Assembly (NCBI GenBank): GCA_964511495.1
Contig: CAZEFT010000003.1
Location: 62,001-126,000, forward strand
Reading direction: 5' to 3'
Source of the DNA: Litorimonas sp964511495
GTDB taxonomy: Bacteria; Pseudomonadota; Alphaproteobacteria; Caulobacterales; Maricaulaceae
DNA length: 64,000 nt
Part shown: piece after piece, positions 17,356 to 25,506 of the stretch
Layout: every line of letters begins with the position of its first letter
Position numbering within the stretch: position 1 is the first letter of the stretch
The notes under the pieces: generated by a model
The model's database searches: none
Told to the model about the DNA's origin: nothing
The model's input: the letters and a program-made list of their open reading frames with translations, nothing else
Position numbers and translations under genes: made by a program

Positions 17356-18549
17356 CTAACCCTTAACAGCCTTCACAATCTTCTGCGCAGCATCGTCCAA
17401 ATCGTCGGCGGCGATGACATTCAGGCCGGAATTATTGATGATCTCCTTGCCTTTTTCGACATTGGTGCCTTCGAGGCGAACAACAAGGGGTACTTCCAAG
17501 CCAACTTCTTTCACAGCATCCACGGTTCCTTGAGCGATAACATCACATTTCATGATACCGCCAAAGATATTTATGAGGATGCCTTCAACTTTGTCATCGG
17601 ATGTTAAAATCTTGAACGCTGCGACGATATTTTCTTTTGTCGCACCCCCACCCACATCAAGGAAGTTCGCAGGTTCTGCACCGTAAAGTTTAATGATATC
17701 CATGGTCGACATGGCAAGACCTGCGCCATTGACCATACAGCCAATATTGCCGTCTAGGGCAACATAAGAGAGGTCATATTTTTTGGCTTCAGTTTCTTTG
17801 GAATCTTCTTCTGTAACATCACGAAGTTCTTGCACGTCAGGGTGGCGATAGAGGGCGTTCTCATCAAAACTGATTTTGGCATCCAAACAGTGCAGGCGTC
17901 CGTCTTCGGTGACGATGAGCGGGTTGATTTCCAACATAGCCATGTCTTTGGCGAGGAAGCCGTTATATAATGTGCGGCCTAATTTGTTGGCCTGTTTCGC
18001 CAGATCACCGGATAGACCAAACGCTTTGGCTAATTTGCGACCATGATGGGGCATGAACCCTGTCGCCGGGTCAATGTCGAAATTGATGACTTTCTCGGGC
18101 GTGTCATGTGCCACGGCCTCGATATCCATTCCGCCTTCTGTGGAGACGATAAACGAGACACGCGATGTTTCCCGATTAATAATGATTGAGAGATAAAGTT
18201 CTGTCTCAATATCAGAGCCGTCTTCGATATAAAGACGGTTGACTTGCTTGCCCTCTGCGGAGGTTTGCTCGGTGACCAAATATTCGCCCAACATCTCCTC
18301 GGCATTCTTAACAACGTCATCAACAGAAAATGCTAAGCGTACGCCGCCTTTGGCGTCCGCCGGGGCGCCGATGAATTTACCTTTACCGCGTCCACCCGCA
18401 TGAATTTGGGATTTCACCACCCAAAGTGGGCCGCCTAGTTTTTCAGCCGCCGCTCTCGCCTCTTCGGCTTTAAATATCGCAATACCTTTGGAGACAGGCG
18501 CGCCAATTTCCTTAAGGACAGCTTTGCCCTGATATTCGTGAATGTTCAT
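17356..18549 (-). CDS. sucC: Succinate--CoA ligase, beta subunit
   Basis: Beta subunit of 397 residues, full length. The ATP-grasp domain starts with the family hallmark MNIHEYQGKAVLKE and has the KSQIHAGGRGKGKF nucleotide-binding loop near residues 45-60. The C-terminal CoA-ligase domain carries NGAGLAMSTMDIIKLYGAEPANFLDVGGGA near 265-295 and GGIMKCDVIAQG. It is the first gene of the minus-strand TCA block; the malate dehydrogenase gene found upstream in many alphaproteobacteria is not present here. The start has only a weak GGA upstream. The 139 bases before it probably hold the promoter, but no clear -35/-10 pair stands out. Confidence 0.98.
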   Translation of the reverse strand: MNIHEYQGKAVLKEIGAPVSKGIAIFKAEEARAAAEKLGGPLWVVKSQIHAGGRGKGKFIGAPADAKGGVRLAFSVDDVVKNAEEMLGEYLVTEQTSAEGKQVNRLYIEDGSDIETELYLSIIINRETSRVSFIVSTEGGMDIEAVAHDTPEKVINFDIDPATGFMPHHGRKLAKAFGLSGDLAKQANKLGRTLYNGFLAKDMAMLEINPLIVTEDGRLHCLDAKISFDENALYRHPDVQELRDVTEEDSKETEAKKYDLSYVALDGNIGCMVNGAGLAMSTMDIIKLYGAEPANFLDVGGGATKENIVAAFKILTSDDKVEGILINIFGGIMKCDVIAQGTVDAVKEVGLEVPLVVRLEGTNVEKGKEIINNSGLNVIAADDLDDAAQKIVKAVKG

Positions 18550-18688
18550 GAAGTCATGTCCGCTTGTTAATGTTACAAGTCATGGCACAGCAATGCGCCA
18601 AAAATCACACGTCATATAAGGGGAACAGGCCGTGCCCGCAACCGTGGATTCAGGACGAAGTCGTGGATTTTAGACCCACTTTACCGAC

Positions 18689-19081
18689 TCAGGCAAAAAA
18701 CAGCATCCACATTGTCCGACCCGGCATAAAGGAAAAAAAGCCCGGTATGAGCAGAGCGCCGAAAAAGAGGCCCGTTACGGCCCGCTTGTGACGCTTCACA
18801 TCGCCCTTGCGAATGTAGTAAAATGTCTCGAAAAGTGCGACAAATGTCACGATTACAAAAATATGAATCCATGAAAATTTACCATTGTTCAGGTGGCGAA
18901 TGAAAATTGCGGAAAAAGCGGTCAAAAACATTAGAATCGCAAAAATACGCCCAATCATCTTATGCGATGGTGTCCCCTTCTGCCGACTAAACATCACGAT
19001 CCCCAAACAGAGGGCGGTAAGAGCGGCTACCATATGAATTTGAATAGCCAGACCTACTCCGGTAAAATATTCCCAATTCAT
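18689..19081 (-). CDS. DUF2306-type membrane protein
   Basis: A 130-residue protein with four hydrophobic segments (about 8-28, 43-62, 70-88, 103-125). Conserved-looking features are HMVAALTALCLGIVMF, the loop KGTPSHKMIGRIFAILMF and a second basic loop KRHKRAVTGLFFGAL, the pattern of the predicted membrane family DUF2306. Histidines near membrane edges could bind a cofactor, but none is established. GAGGTGAG lies just upstream of the ATG. It follows the carotenoid oxygenase by 49 bases on the same strand, so the two may be co-transcribed. Confidence 0.8.
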   Translation of the reverse strand: MNWEYFTGVGLAIQIHMVAALTALCLGIVMFSRQKGTPSHKMIGRIFAILMFLTAFSAIFIRHLNNGKFSWIHIFVIVTFVALFETFYYIRKGDVKRHKRAVTGLFFGALLIPGFFSFMPGRTMWMLFFA

Positions 19082-19130
19082 TATGTCTCACCTCACGTTT
19101 TTGACTCTACTCGCGCTAGCTGCCTTGGTT

Positions 19131-20621
19131 TTAAGTGTTTGACCATGCGCCGTGGAACCCCAGAGGCAAAGCATAGGGCAATTCAAATACGGCAATTGGT
19201 CCATCAGACAGAGCATCAGCCCGCAAAATATTGACGGTGGTCTTTTTAGATTTGTAATCCAAGGCTGTCCCAATCAACCAGCCATCATCCTCGGATATTC
19301 CTGGTTTGGACGGAACAAACAGGTGCTCCTCAGCCATAACTGTTTCGCCGTAATCATACATATCCATTTTTCCGCTCTTTAAATCATGTCGCAAAACGGC
19401 GCTTTCACCTGGACGACCTTTGCGGCTCTTCCCTGCTGTATAGAGATAGCGTGCCGCACGGCCCGAATAAGACTGATTAAATTGAGGGAATTCATGAGTC
19501 GCTAAAGCGTCCGTCACAGGCGCGATAGTCGCCGTACCATTTTGACGCAGAACAACTTCGTTCAATATAGTCGGGCCACCTTCCGGCAACTCACCCCGCA
19601 TTAAGGCTTTTGCGCTGTGGGACACAAAATCATCCTCATGAGTACGGCAGAGCGTAAACCGAATATCCCCTGAGGTTTCAACATAAGCATTTCCAAAATG
19701 GAACTGAAAGCCGGGCGGTAATTCGAAATCACGGCGCGCATCCAAATCATCCATATCGAAAACCACCACATGTTGAGGGGCGTCTTTTTGATAAACAAAT
19801 TGCTCTAAATAGTTCCGGCCATGCTTCACAGCACGGAATGATGGAGCCATGAAAATTAAATGCCGATCCGTAATACAAAAATCATGAATCATGCCTCCGG
19901 GAACATTCTTGACAAGTTTAGTCTGTAGCAACTTTCCTTTGGGACTTATTTTATAAAGGATTAGCGCCTGCATGGCGACGCTCTGGCCAAAGTTCCAAAT
20001 ATTGCCTTTGCGGTCAATTTTTGGGTGAGCGGAAAACGGCATGCCCTGTAACTTTGGAGCCCAGGTTTTAATACCCTTGGCTTCGAGCGTTTGGGCATCC
20101 AGACGATAGGCAGAACCACCCTCCCATAAAGCCAAGACTTCATCCCCCAAAGGCAGCACACTTGTGTTAGCGGCATTCGCACTATCGGGGCCTGTCATTT
20201 GAAAGCTTGGCTCAATGAATGTTCCAAAGCCCCCAACCGTGAAACGGCCTGCCGCCTCATTACGGCGATAAAGTTCCGTTTCAATCACGCGTCCCCTATG
20301 AGAAACTTTACCGTCGCCAAATCGAAAAGCCTGCATCATGCCGTCACCATCAAACCAATGGTTCATACGGAAACCACCGCGCTCGTGAATACCCGGGCCA
20401 TTTCGGTAAAGCGTGCCTTTCAACCCCTGAGGCAATTGACCCTGTACAAGGCGAAGACCGTCAGTTTGTAAATGGTGTTTTTCCGGGTTTTGCCATCCGA
20501 TATGCCAATCAGGGAAATTCTGCGCTTTGGCAAAAGCCGCTTTAGGTAAAGCGCTCGCAGCCGTTAAAGCCCCGAAAGCTTTCATAACTGAGCGGCGGTC
20601 AATGTGAGCGTATTTTGGCAT
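19131..20621 (-). CDS. Carotenoid (apocarotenoid/stilbene) cleavage oxygenase with Tat signal
   Basis: Non-heme iron dioxygenase of 496 residues in the seven-bladed propeller family of carotenoid, apocarotenoid and lignostilbene oxygenases. The four iron-ligand histidine contexts are visible: SAHPKID, MIHDFCIT, FQFHFGNAY and LGFHGAW at the C-terminus. The N-terminus carries a twin-arginine motif DRRSVMKAFG followed by a hydrophobic stretch ending near AFA, predicting folded export to the periplasm. The substrate (carotenoid fragment or lignin-type stilbene) cannot be decided. No carotenoid synthesis gene is in the window. The ribosome site before ATG 20621 is weak (AAGAGAC). Confidence 0.93.
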   Translation of the reverse strand: MPKYAHIDRRSVMKAFGALTAASALPKAAFAKAQNFPDWHIGWQNPEKHHLQTDGLRLVQGQLPQGLKGTLYRNGPGIHERGGFRMNHWFDGDGMMQAFRFGDGKVSHRGRVIETELYRRNEAAGRFTVGGFGTFIEPSFQMTGPDSANAANTSVLPLGDEVLALWEGGSAYRLDAQTLEAKGIKTWAPKLQGMPFSAHPKIDRKGNIWNFGQSVAMQALILYKISPKGKLLQTKLVKNVPGGMIHDFCITDRHLIFMAPSFRAVKHGRNYLEQFVYQKDAPQHVVVFDMDDLDARRDFELPPGFQFHFGNAYVETSGDIRFTLCRTHEDDFVSHSAKALMRGELPEGGPTILNEVVLRQNGTATIAPVTDALATHEFPQFNQSYSGRAARYLYTAGKSRKGRPGESAVLRHDLKSGKMDMYDYGETVMAEEHLFVPSKPGISEDDGWLIGTALDYKSKKTTVNILRADALSDGPIAVFELPYALPLGFHGAWSNT

Positions 20622-20712
20622 GGGCTGTCTCTTTATAATACTTGTTATAATACTTGCGTGAAATTGGTGGGACTATCAGACGAGTCACCCCGCCTGATAG
20701 CGTAAGGGCGAG

Positions 20713-21240
20713 TTAGAATGAGATGTTTTGAACAACGTCCGCACCATTGACGGTGAATTTCGCTTTTGACCATGGAGCCGGGCCCATCGTACCCACGGCA
20801 TTGTTTGAGAAAGCAAAGGGTTCTGTTGGCATTCCAAAAGCATTCGCGTTCATTTGTCCGTCACTATTGACATCATGAAACATGCGCACCGCATATTCAC
20901 CCGCAGGTAGGTCAGAAAATGTCAGGATCACCACATCTCCATCAACATCAACTTTTCTGGCTTGAACAGGTTTACCGCCTTTATATCCGTTGGCATCGAC
21001 CAATGCGGCCATGATTGCGCCTTGCTGTTTTTTGAATCCTTCGACATTGACGGTCACCGTGGCCGATTCCGCATCAACGGTCATCGCAACCGCTTCACTG
21101 GTAACGGGGGCCTCAACTGTATTTGCCGTCGCACATCCGGATAAGGTCGCCAGGGCTAAACAAGCGCTCGCCGTTATCAATCGACGCACCAAGCGTGTTG
21201 TCGTTGTTTGCATAGTCTGGATGTTTTTTATCTGGGTCAT
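20713..21240 (-). CDS. DUF2141 family lipoprotein
   Basis: A 175-residue protein with a lipoprotein signal (lipobox LSGC, Cys36) and a DUF2141 beta-sandwich domain over about residues 60-175. Family hallmarks are a G(A)IMAALVDANGYKGGKP-like first strand, LPAGEYAVRMFHDVNSDGQM near 115-135 and the GMPTEPFAFSNNA loop. Start ATG 21240 is chosen for the GGAG six bases upstream; the longer in-frame N-terminus is unlikely. It is divergent from a LytTR regulator gene, across a region with repeats that look like binding sites. Function of DUF2141 proteins is unknown. Confidence 0.88.
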   Translation of the reverse strand: MTQIKNIQTMQTTTTRLVRRLITASACLALATLSGCATANTVEAPVTSEAVAMTVDAESATVTVNVEGFKKQQGAIMAALVDANGYKGGKPVQARKVDVDGDVVILTFSDLPAGEYAVRMFHDVNSDGQMNANAFGMPTEPFAFSNNAVGTMGPAPWSKAKFTVNGADVVQNISF

Positions 21241-21363
21241 GTTTTGCTCCGTGTATTTAAGGTTTAGCCGTTTGGCTTGAGTGAATACTGCACGAAAAAT
21301 CACGGGCCTAAAGCGAGGATACGTCAAACTATAAATTGGCTTCGCGAAAAGCAGGGCTTGACC

Positions 21364-21431
21364 ATTCGCGCTCCGTCAACCGTCGCGAATTGGGCTTGAA
21401 AAACACTGACTTACCGTTCACGTTGCGTGAA
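21364..21431. promoter_or_regulatory. Repeat-containing divergent promoter, candidate LytTR sites
   Basis: Two related elements lie 41 bases apart, near four helical turns: CCGTCAACCGTCGCGAAT from 21373 and CCGTTCACGTTGCGTGAAT from 21414. The second contains the perfect inverted repeat TTCACG-TTG-CGTGAA (21417-21431). The first is flanked by ATTCGCG (21364-21370) and CGCGAAT (21384-21390). LytTR proteins usually bind paired direct repeats with an ACCGTT-like core, so these are plausible targets of the regulator encoded just downstream. Confidence 0.5.
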
Positions 21432-21461
21432 TGACTTGTCATTGAAGGAGCCTGTCTTCAC

Positions 21462-22184
21462 GTGAAAGAGACCTTAAAGAAATTTGCCCCTTTACTCGTA
21501 ACGTCTTGTATTGCCGGGGTCATCCTGAGTATTTTGGGGCCATTTGGTACGAGTCGGCTCAGCTTTCTTGAACGCATTGTTTATTGGGTCGGGCTTTGTG
21601 CAGCAGGCGGAGTTGGTGCAGGTTTGAGCGACTTGCTCGCGCAGAAACTCAAATGGTCGTTGACAGTTTGGCAGCAAATGATCGGACAGTCCATCGGATC
21701 AACTCTTATGGTTTGTGCTTTCCTTTTTGGCATGTGGCCTCCGACGTCTATTCTGGGAGTTATATTAACGCTCTTTTATGTCTGGATAGTTGCTATTGTT
21801 ATTTGCGGTGTTGGCGCGCTCATGAGGCAAGCTAAAGCTCAAACTCATACCGATAAGATTATGCCAGAACGGGCCTCGCTTTTGGAACGCTTACCGCCAA
21901 AGCTTCGTAGTGCTGAGATTTACGCCATTAGCGCGGAAGACCATTATGTCCGCGTCCACAGCGCCTTAGGAGATGAAATGATTCTCATGCGTTTGTCAGA
22001 CGCCATTAAAGAAACAGCGCCCCTTAAAGGTGTCCAAACCCATAGATCTTGGTGGGTCGCAGAAAAAGGTGTTGAGACCGTACAGCGTAAAGACGGCAAA
22101 ACCTCTATCACATTGAAGAATGGGGTCGTTGCTGCCGTGAGTCGAAACGGAGCCAAAGCCGTCAAAGACGCAGGGTGGCTTTAA
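21462..22184 (+). CDS. Membrane-anchored LytTR-domain transcription regulator
   Basis: A 240-residue protein with four predicted membrane helices (about 8-28, 39-60, 75-95, 98-120) and a cytoplasmic LytTR DNA-binding domain at about 140-240, recognisable by AEIYAISAEDHYVRVHSA, EMILMRLSDAIKE and GVQTHRSWWVA. There is no receiver domain, so it is not a classical response regulator; sensing may occur in the membrane. It starts with GTG; the AAGGAG upstream is rather far (11 bases). It is divergent from the DUF2141 lipoprotein and likely controls itself and that gene. Its partner kinase, if any, is not in the window. Confidence 0.9.
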   Translation: MKETLKKFAPLLVTSCIAGVILSILGPFGTSRLSFLERIVYWVGLCAAGGVGAGLSDLLAQKLKWSLTVWQQMIGQSIGSTLMVCAFLFGMWPPTSILGVILTLFYVWIVAIVICGVGALMRQAKAQTHTDKIMPERASLLERLPPKLRSAEIYAISAEDHYVRVHSALGDEMILMRLSDAIKETAPLKGVQTHRSWWVAEKGVETVQRKDGKTSITLKNGVVAAVSRNGAKAVKDAGWL

Positions 22185-22211
22185 AGTTCTTCCTTTAGGA
22201 CAGGGTGGTTT

Positions 22212-22763
22212 TTAGGATAGGACAGCTTTATTCTTTTGCCAGACTTCACGGGTCTGCCCATAAGCCAAACATTGGACATCGCCGAAAGGCGGGAGCTTCT
22301 CTACATCATACATATAATAAGAGCCTATCGCTTCGGCCGTTTTGATTGAGGCGATGTTTTCTTCTGCGATGACATGTATCACGCGGTTCCATCCCAATGC
22401 TTCAAAGACATAGTCCACACAAGCCTTGCCCGCCTCTTTGGCATAACCTTTACGCGTATATTTCCGGTGCAGGGTCCACCCCACTTCAGGTTCAGGCCAA
22501 CCTTCTGGATTCCAAGGCCCTATGCGTCCGATAAAATCTCCACTTGATTTTTCGACGACAGCCCAGAACCCGTAACCTCGCACTTGTTGATGGCCGATGA
22601 GCATAGCCATTTGTCGCCAAGCACCTGCTTTGTCGAGAGTTTCACCCCCTATGAAACGGACGGTTTCTTCATCTGTCATCATATCATGCCAAGCATTAAT
22701 ATCTTTATTGATATCAATCTCCCGCAAGATAAGGCGTGGCGTTTCCAGAATAATTTTCGTCAT
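22212..22763 (-). CDS. GNAT N-acetyltransferase, RimJ/RimL type
   Basis: A 183-residue acetyl-CoA dependent acetyltransferase. It opens with TPRLILRE, the N-terminal signature of the RimJ/RimL-like group, then has GRIGPWNPEGWPEPEVGWTL and YTRKGYAKEAGKACVDYVFE, which carries the pyrophosphate-binding loop, and IAEENIASIKTAEAIG. Substrate unknown. I chose the ATG at 22763; a TTG two codons upstream is possible and neither has a clear ribosome site. It converges on the LytTR gene with 27 bases between. Confidence 0.9.
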   Translation of the reverse strand: MTKIILETPRLILREIDINKDINAWHDMMTDEETVRFIGGETLDKAGAWRQMAMLIGHQQVRGYGFWAVVEKSSGDFIGRIGPWNPEGWPEPEVGWTLHRKYTRKGYAKEAGKACVDYVFEALGWNRVIHVIAEENIASIKTAEAIGSYYMYDVEKLPPFGDVQCLAYGQTREVWQKNKAVLS

Positions 22764-22803
22764 GAGCAATAATTAATTGAAAAATCGCGAATGAGTAAAG
22801 CGT

Positions 22804-25263
22804 TTAATTGAAGGGGTCGTCTTCCTCGGGTAGGAAAATTTCACGTTTGCCACCTGCGCCACTCGGGCCAATCATGCCTTCCCCTTCCATGCGCTCAATA
22901 AGATCAGCGGCTCTGTTATATCCGATAGAAAGCTTGCGTTGGATGTAACTAGTCGACGCTTTACGGTCTCTGGCAACAATTGCGACGGCTTGGTCAAATA
23001 AGGAACCCCCTTCGGACCCACCGCCTGCCATCTTCGGATCTTCCGGCGCTTCTTCGCGTTCCGTAGTAATGTCTTCTAGGTAGCTCGGCGCGCCTTGGGC
23101 TTTTACGAATTCCGAAATACGCTCAACTTCGCCATCTGACACAAAAGGTCCATGGAAGCGACGGGGACGCCCCGTGCCCATATAGAGCATGTCACCATTA
23201 CCCAATAATTGCTCTGCGCCTTGTTCACCCAAAATCGTACGACTATCGATTTTCGAACCAACACGGAAAGAAACCCGCGTTGGGAAATTGGCCTTAATCG
23301 TACCGGTAATGACATCAACAGAAGGACGTTGCGTGGCCATAATCATATGAATACCCGCCGCCCGCGCCATTTGTGCCAAACGCTGAACAGAGCCTTCAAT
23401 ATCCTTTTTGGCAACCATCATAAGGTCCGCCATCTCATCAATAATGACGACGATATAGGGCATGGGCTCAAATTCGAGCTCTTCGATCTCATATTCCGGT
23501 TCGCCGGTTTCTTTATTATAACCGGTCATGGTCGTCTTCGTCATCGCCTCACCGGAGGCCTTGAATTCGGCCACTTTCTCGTTAAAGCCCGCCATATTCC
23601 GCACGCCGACCTTTGACATTTTGCGGTAACGATCTTCCATCTCGCGAACCGTCCACTTTAGGGCAACGACGGCCTTCTTAGGCTCTGTCACTACGGGGGC
23701 CAATAAATGCGGGGCATTATCGTAGACAGATAATTCGAGCATTTTAGGATCGATCATAATGAACTTACATTGCTCGGGGGTCAGCGTGTACATGAGCGAT
23801 AGAATCATGGAGTTAATGGCAACCGACTTACCGGACCCTGTTGTACCCGCGACCAATAAATGCGGCATCTTTGCCAAATCCGCCACAAATGGAGCGCCGC
23901 CGATATCTTCCCCCATAATTAAAGGTAGAGACGCTTCGCACTCGCGGAAAGTTTTGGAAGCCAGCATATCTTTGAGCCAAACGGTTTCACGGCGCTTATT
24001 CGGCATTTCCACGCCCATGGCATTCCGGCCTGGAACAACAGCAATCCTGGCAGATTGCGCCGACATGTTCCGTGCAATGTCATCAGAGAGATTAATGACA
24101 CGTTGTGATTTTACTCCCGGAGCTGGCTCGAATTCATAGAGTGTTACGACCGGTCCGGGGCGAACATCACCCATTTCACCTTCGATTCCATAATCGCCCA
24201 TCACTTTGTGAAGTAATTCGGATTGGCGAGCGAGCTCCGCTTGGTCATGCACAGTCGAACGAGGGGGTGGTGTCTTCAACAAATCCAAACCAGGTAAGAC
24301 AAATTCTGAACCTTCCGGAAAACTAAACTGTGGTTTTTTAGTTTTTAATGTGGGCTTAGCCTTCGCTTTCGGCTGAGGTTTGGGTTTCACTTTCGCCTTT
24401 GGTTTCACAACGGGCGTATCATAATCGGGGTGTGGGGCTGCCTGTGGTGTAGGGGCGGCGGCGGTCACTGGTTCACCGTCCATATTACGGAAAATATTAT
24501 CGGCCCCCGCACCATGAGCGATGTCATCGATATAGGCGGTTTTGAACAAACGTTTGAACAATCGAGCGAGGAAGGCCGCGACGCGGTCTATCCAAATACG
24601 AATATACGCCCAAACCAACCCTGCGGCGTCGACAACATCAAAAAGGTCTTTGGCGACAATGCGCATAAAACGACCCAAACAGAAAATCGTAATCGTAAAG
24701 GTCAGCGCAGCAATTATGACACCTGTAAAAGGAATGTTGAAAGGTGCTACCATTGCGCGAAGATTGAGAAAAATTAGATCTCCAAACCATCCGCCCATAC
24801 CTGTAGCGAGAGGCCAATCCTGTGGAATTGGAAATGCAGAGAGCGTTGCAGAGCCAAAAATTACAGCGAAAATACAAAGGCTGATGCGACCAAAGCGATC
24901 CCAACCACTTTTATAAGGCTTTGGCCGCAAAATAGCCCGAACACCTGAAAAGAGGCCAATCAGAGCCCCTAAAACTGTTCCCCATCCCAAAGTTTGCATT
25001 GCAATATTAGCAAAGTTCGCACCGGGCGCGCCGAAAATATTGCTCGCTTTGGGTAAGCCCGCCGTATCAGCGGTGGTGTCAAACGGGCTATAGGTTAGAA
25101 CAGCAAATAAAACGAATGTCGCGACACCCAATACAGCCAATGCGGAGACAGCCCGGCGAAAAGGATTGCCTTTTGCAGCCTCCAATTCAGCCATCATGGC
25201 ATGCACGACCTCCGGGTCATAGGCCATGTCAGGATTAGCCGTTGCAGAAGGAGGTGGTGCCAT
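22804..25263 (-). CDS. ftsK: DNA translocase FtsK
   Basis: Septal DNA pump of 819 residues that clears chromosome dimers at division. Four membrane helices occupy about 38-60, 85-108, 125-145 and 178-200, followed by a Lys/Pro/Ala-rich linker (about 260-315). The motor has the Walker A GTTGSGKS near 473-480, Walker B region VIIDEMADLMM, and QRPSVDVITGTIKANFPTR. The C-terminal winged-helix gamma domain (about 745-810, SYIQRKLSIGYNRAADLIERM) would read KOPS sequences. AGGA lies four bases before the ATG. It is divergent from the dicarboxylate symporter. Confidence 0.97.
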   Translation of the reverse strand: MAPPPSATANPDMAYDPEVVHAMMAELEAAKGNPFRRAVSALAVLGVATFVLFAVLTYSPFDTTADTAGLPKASNIFGAPGANFANIAMQTLGWGTVLGALIGLFSGVRAILRPKPYKSGWDRFGRISLCIFAVIFGSATLSAFPIPQDWPLATGMGGWFGDLIFLNLRAMVAPFNIPFTGVIIAALTFTITIFCLGRFMRIVAKDLFDVVDAAGLVWAYIRIWIDRVAAFLARLFKRLFKTAYIDDIAHGAGADNIFRNMDGEPVTAAAPTPQAAPHPDYDTPVVKPKAKVKPKPQPKAKAKPTLKTKKPQFSFPEGSEFVLPGLDLLKTPPPRSTVHDQAELARQSELLHKVMGDYGIEGEMGDVRPGPVVTLYEFEPAPGVKSQRVINLSDDIARNMSAQSARIAVVPGRNAMGVEMPNKRRETVWLKDMLASKTFRECEASLPLIMGEDIGGAPFVADLAKMPHLLVAGTTGSGKSVAINSMILSLMYTLTPEQCKFIMIDPKMLELSVYDNAPHLLAPVVTEPKKAVVALKWTVREMEDRYRKMSKVGVRNMAGFNEKVAEFKASGEAMTKTTMTGYNKETGEPEYEIEELEFEPMPYIVVIIDEMADLMMVAKKDIEGSVQRLAQMARAAGIHMIMATQRPSVDVITGTIKANFPTRVSFRVGSKIDSRTILGEQGAEQLLGNGDMLYMGTGRPRRFHGPFVSDGEVERISEFVKAQGAPSYLEDITTEREEAPEDPKMAGGGSEGGSLFDQAVAIVARDRKASTSYIQRKLSIGYNRAADLIERMEGEGMIGPSGAGGKREIFLPEEDDPFN

Positions 25264-25506
25264 AGGTCCTAAATATCCTATCGATAGGGTTTCTTAAGAG
25301 AATGTAAAAAGGGAGAGTAAAGGGCGGGTTAAGACCTGAGCAAAATATTCGCAACACATGTTTTAATGAAGAGACTCGTTGTAATACCTTATTGAATAGT
25401 ACGATTCATACTATAGTGTTCGTATTGTGCCCCTCAAAATAGAAAGCTTGCTCCCACCGTTAAAATATGGCTTTACAGACTTAAATATTAGAAAATCGGG
25501 GATTTC
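25264..25506. promoter_or_regulatory. Divergent intergenic region ftsK / symporter with two palindromes
   Basis: 243 bases without a gene. It contains a perfect 12-bp palindrome CCTATCGATAGG (25277-25288) just before ftsK and an inverted repeat ATAGTA-N7-TACTAT (25396-25414) nearer the symporter. I see no convincing small ORF and no strong terminator. Both palindromes could be operators, but short palindromes of this kind also occur by chance. Confidence 0.3.
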
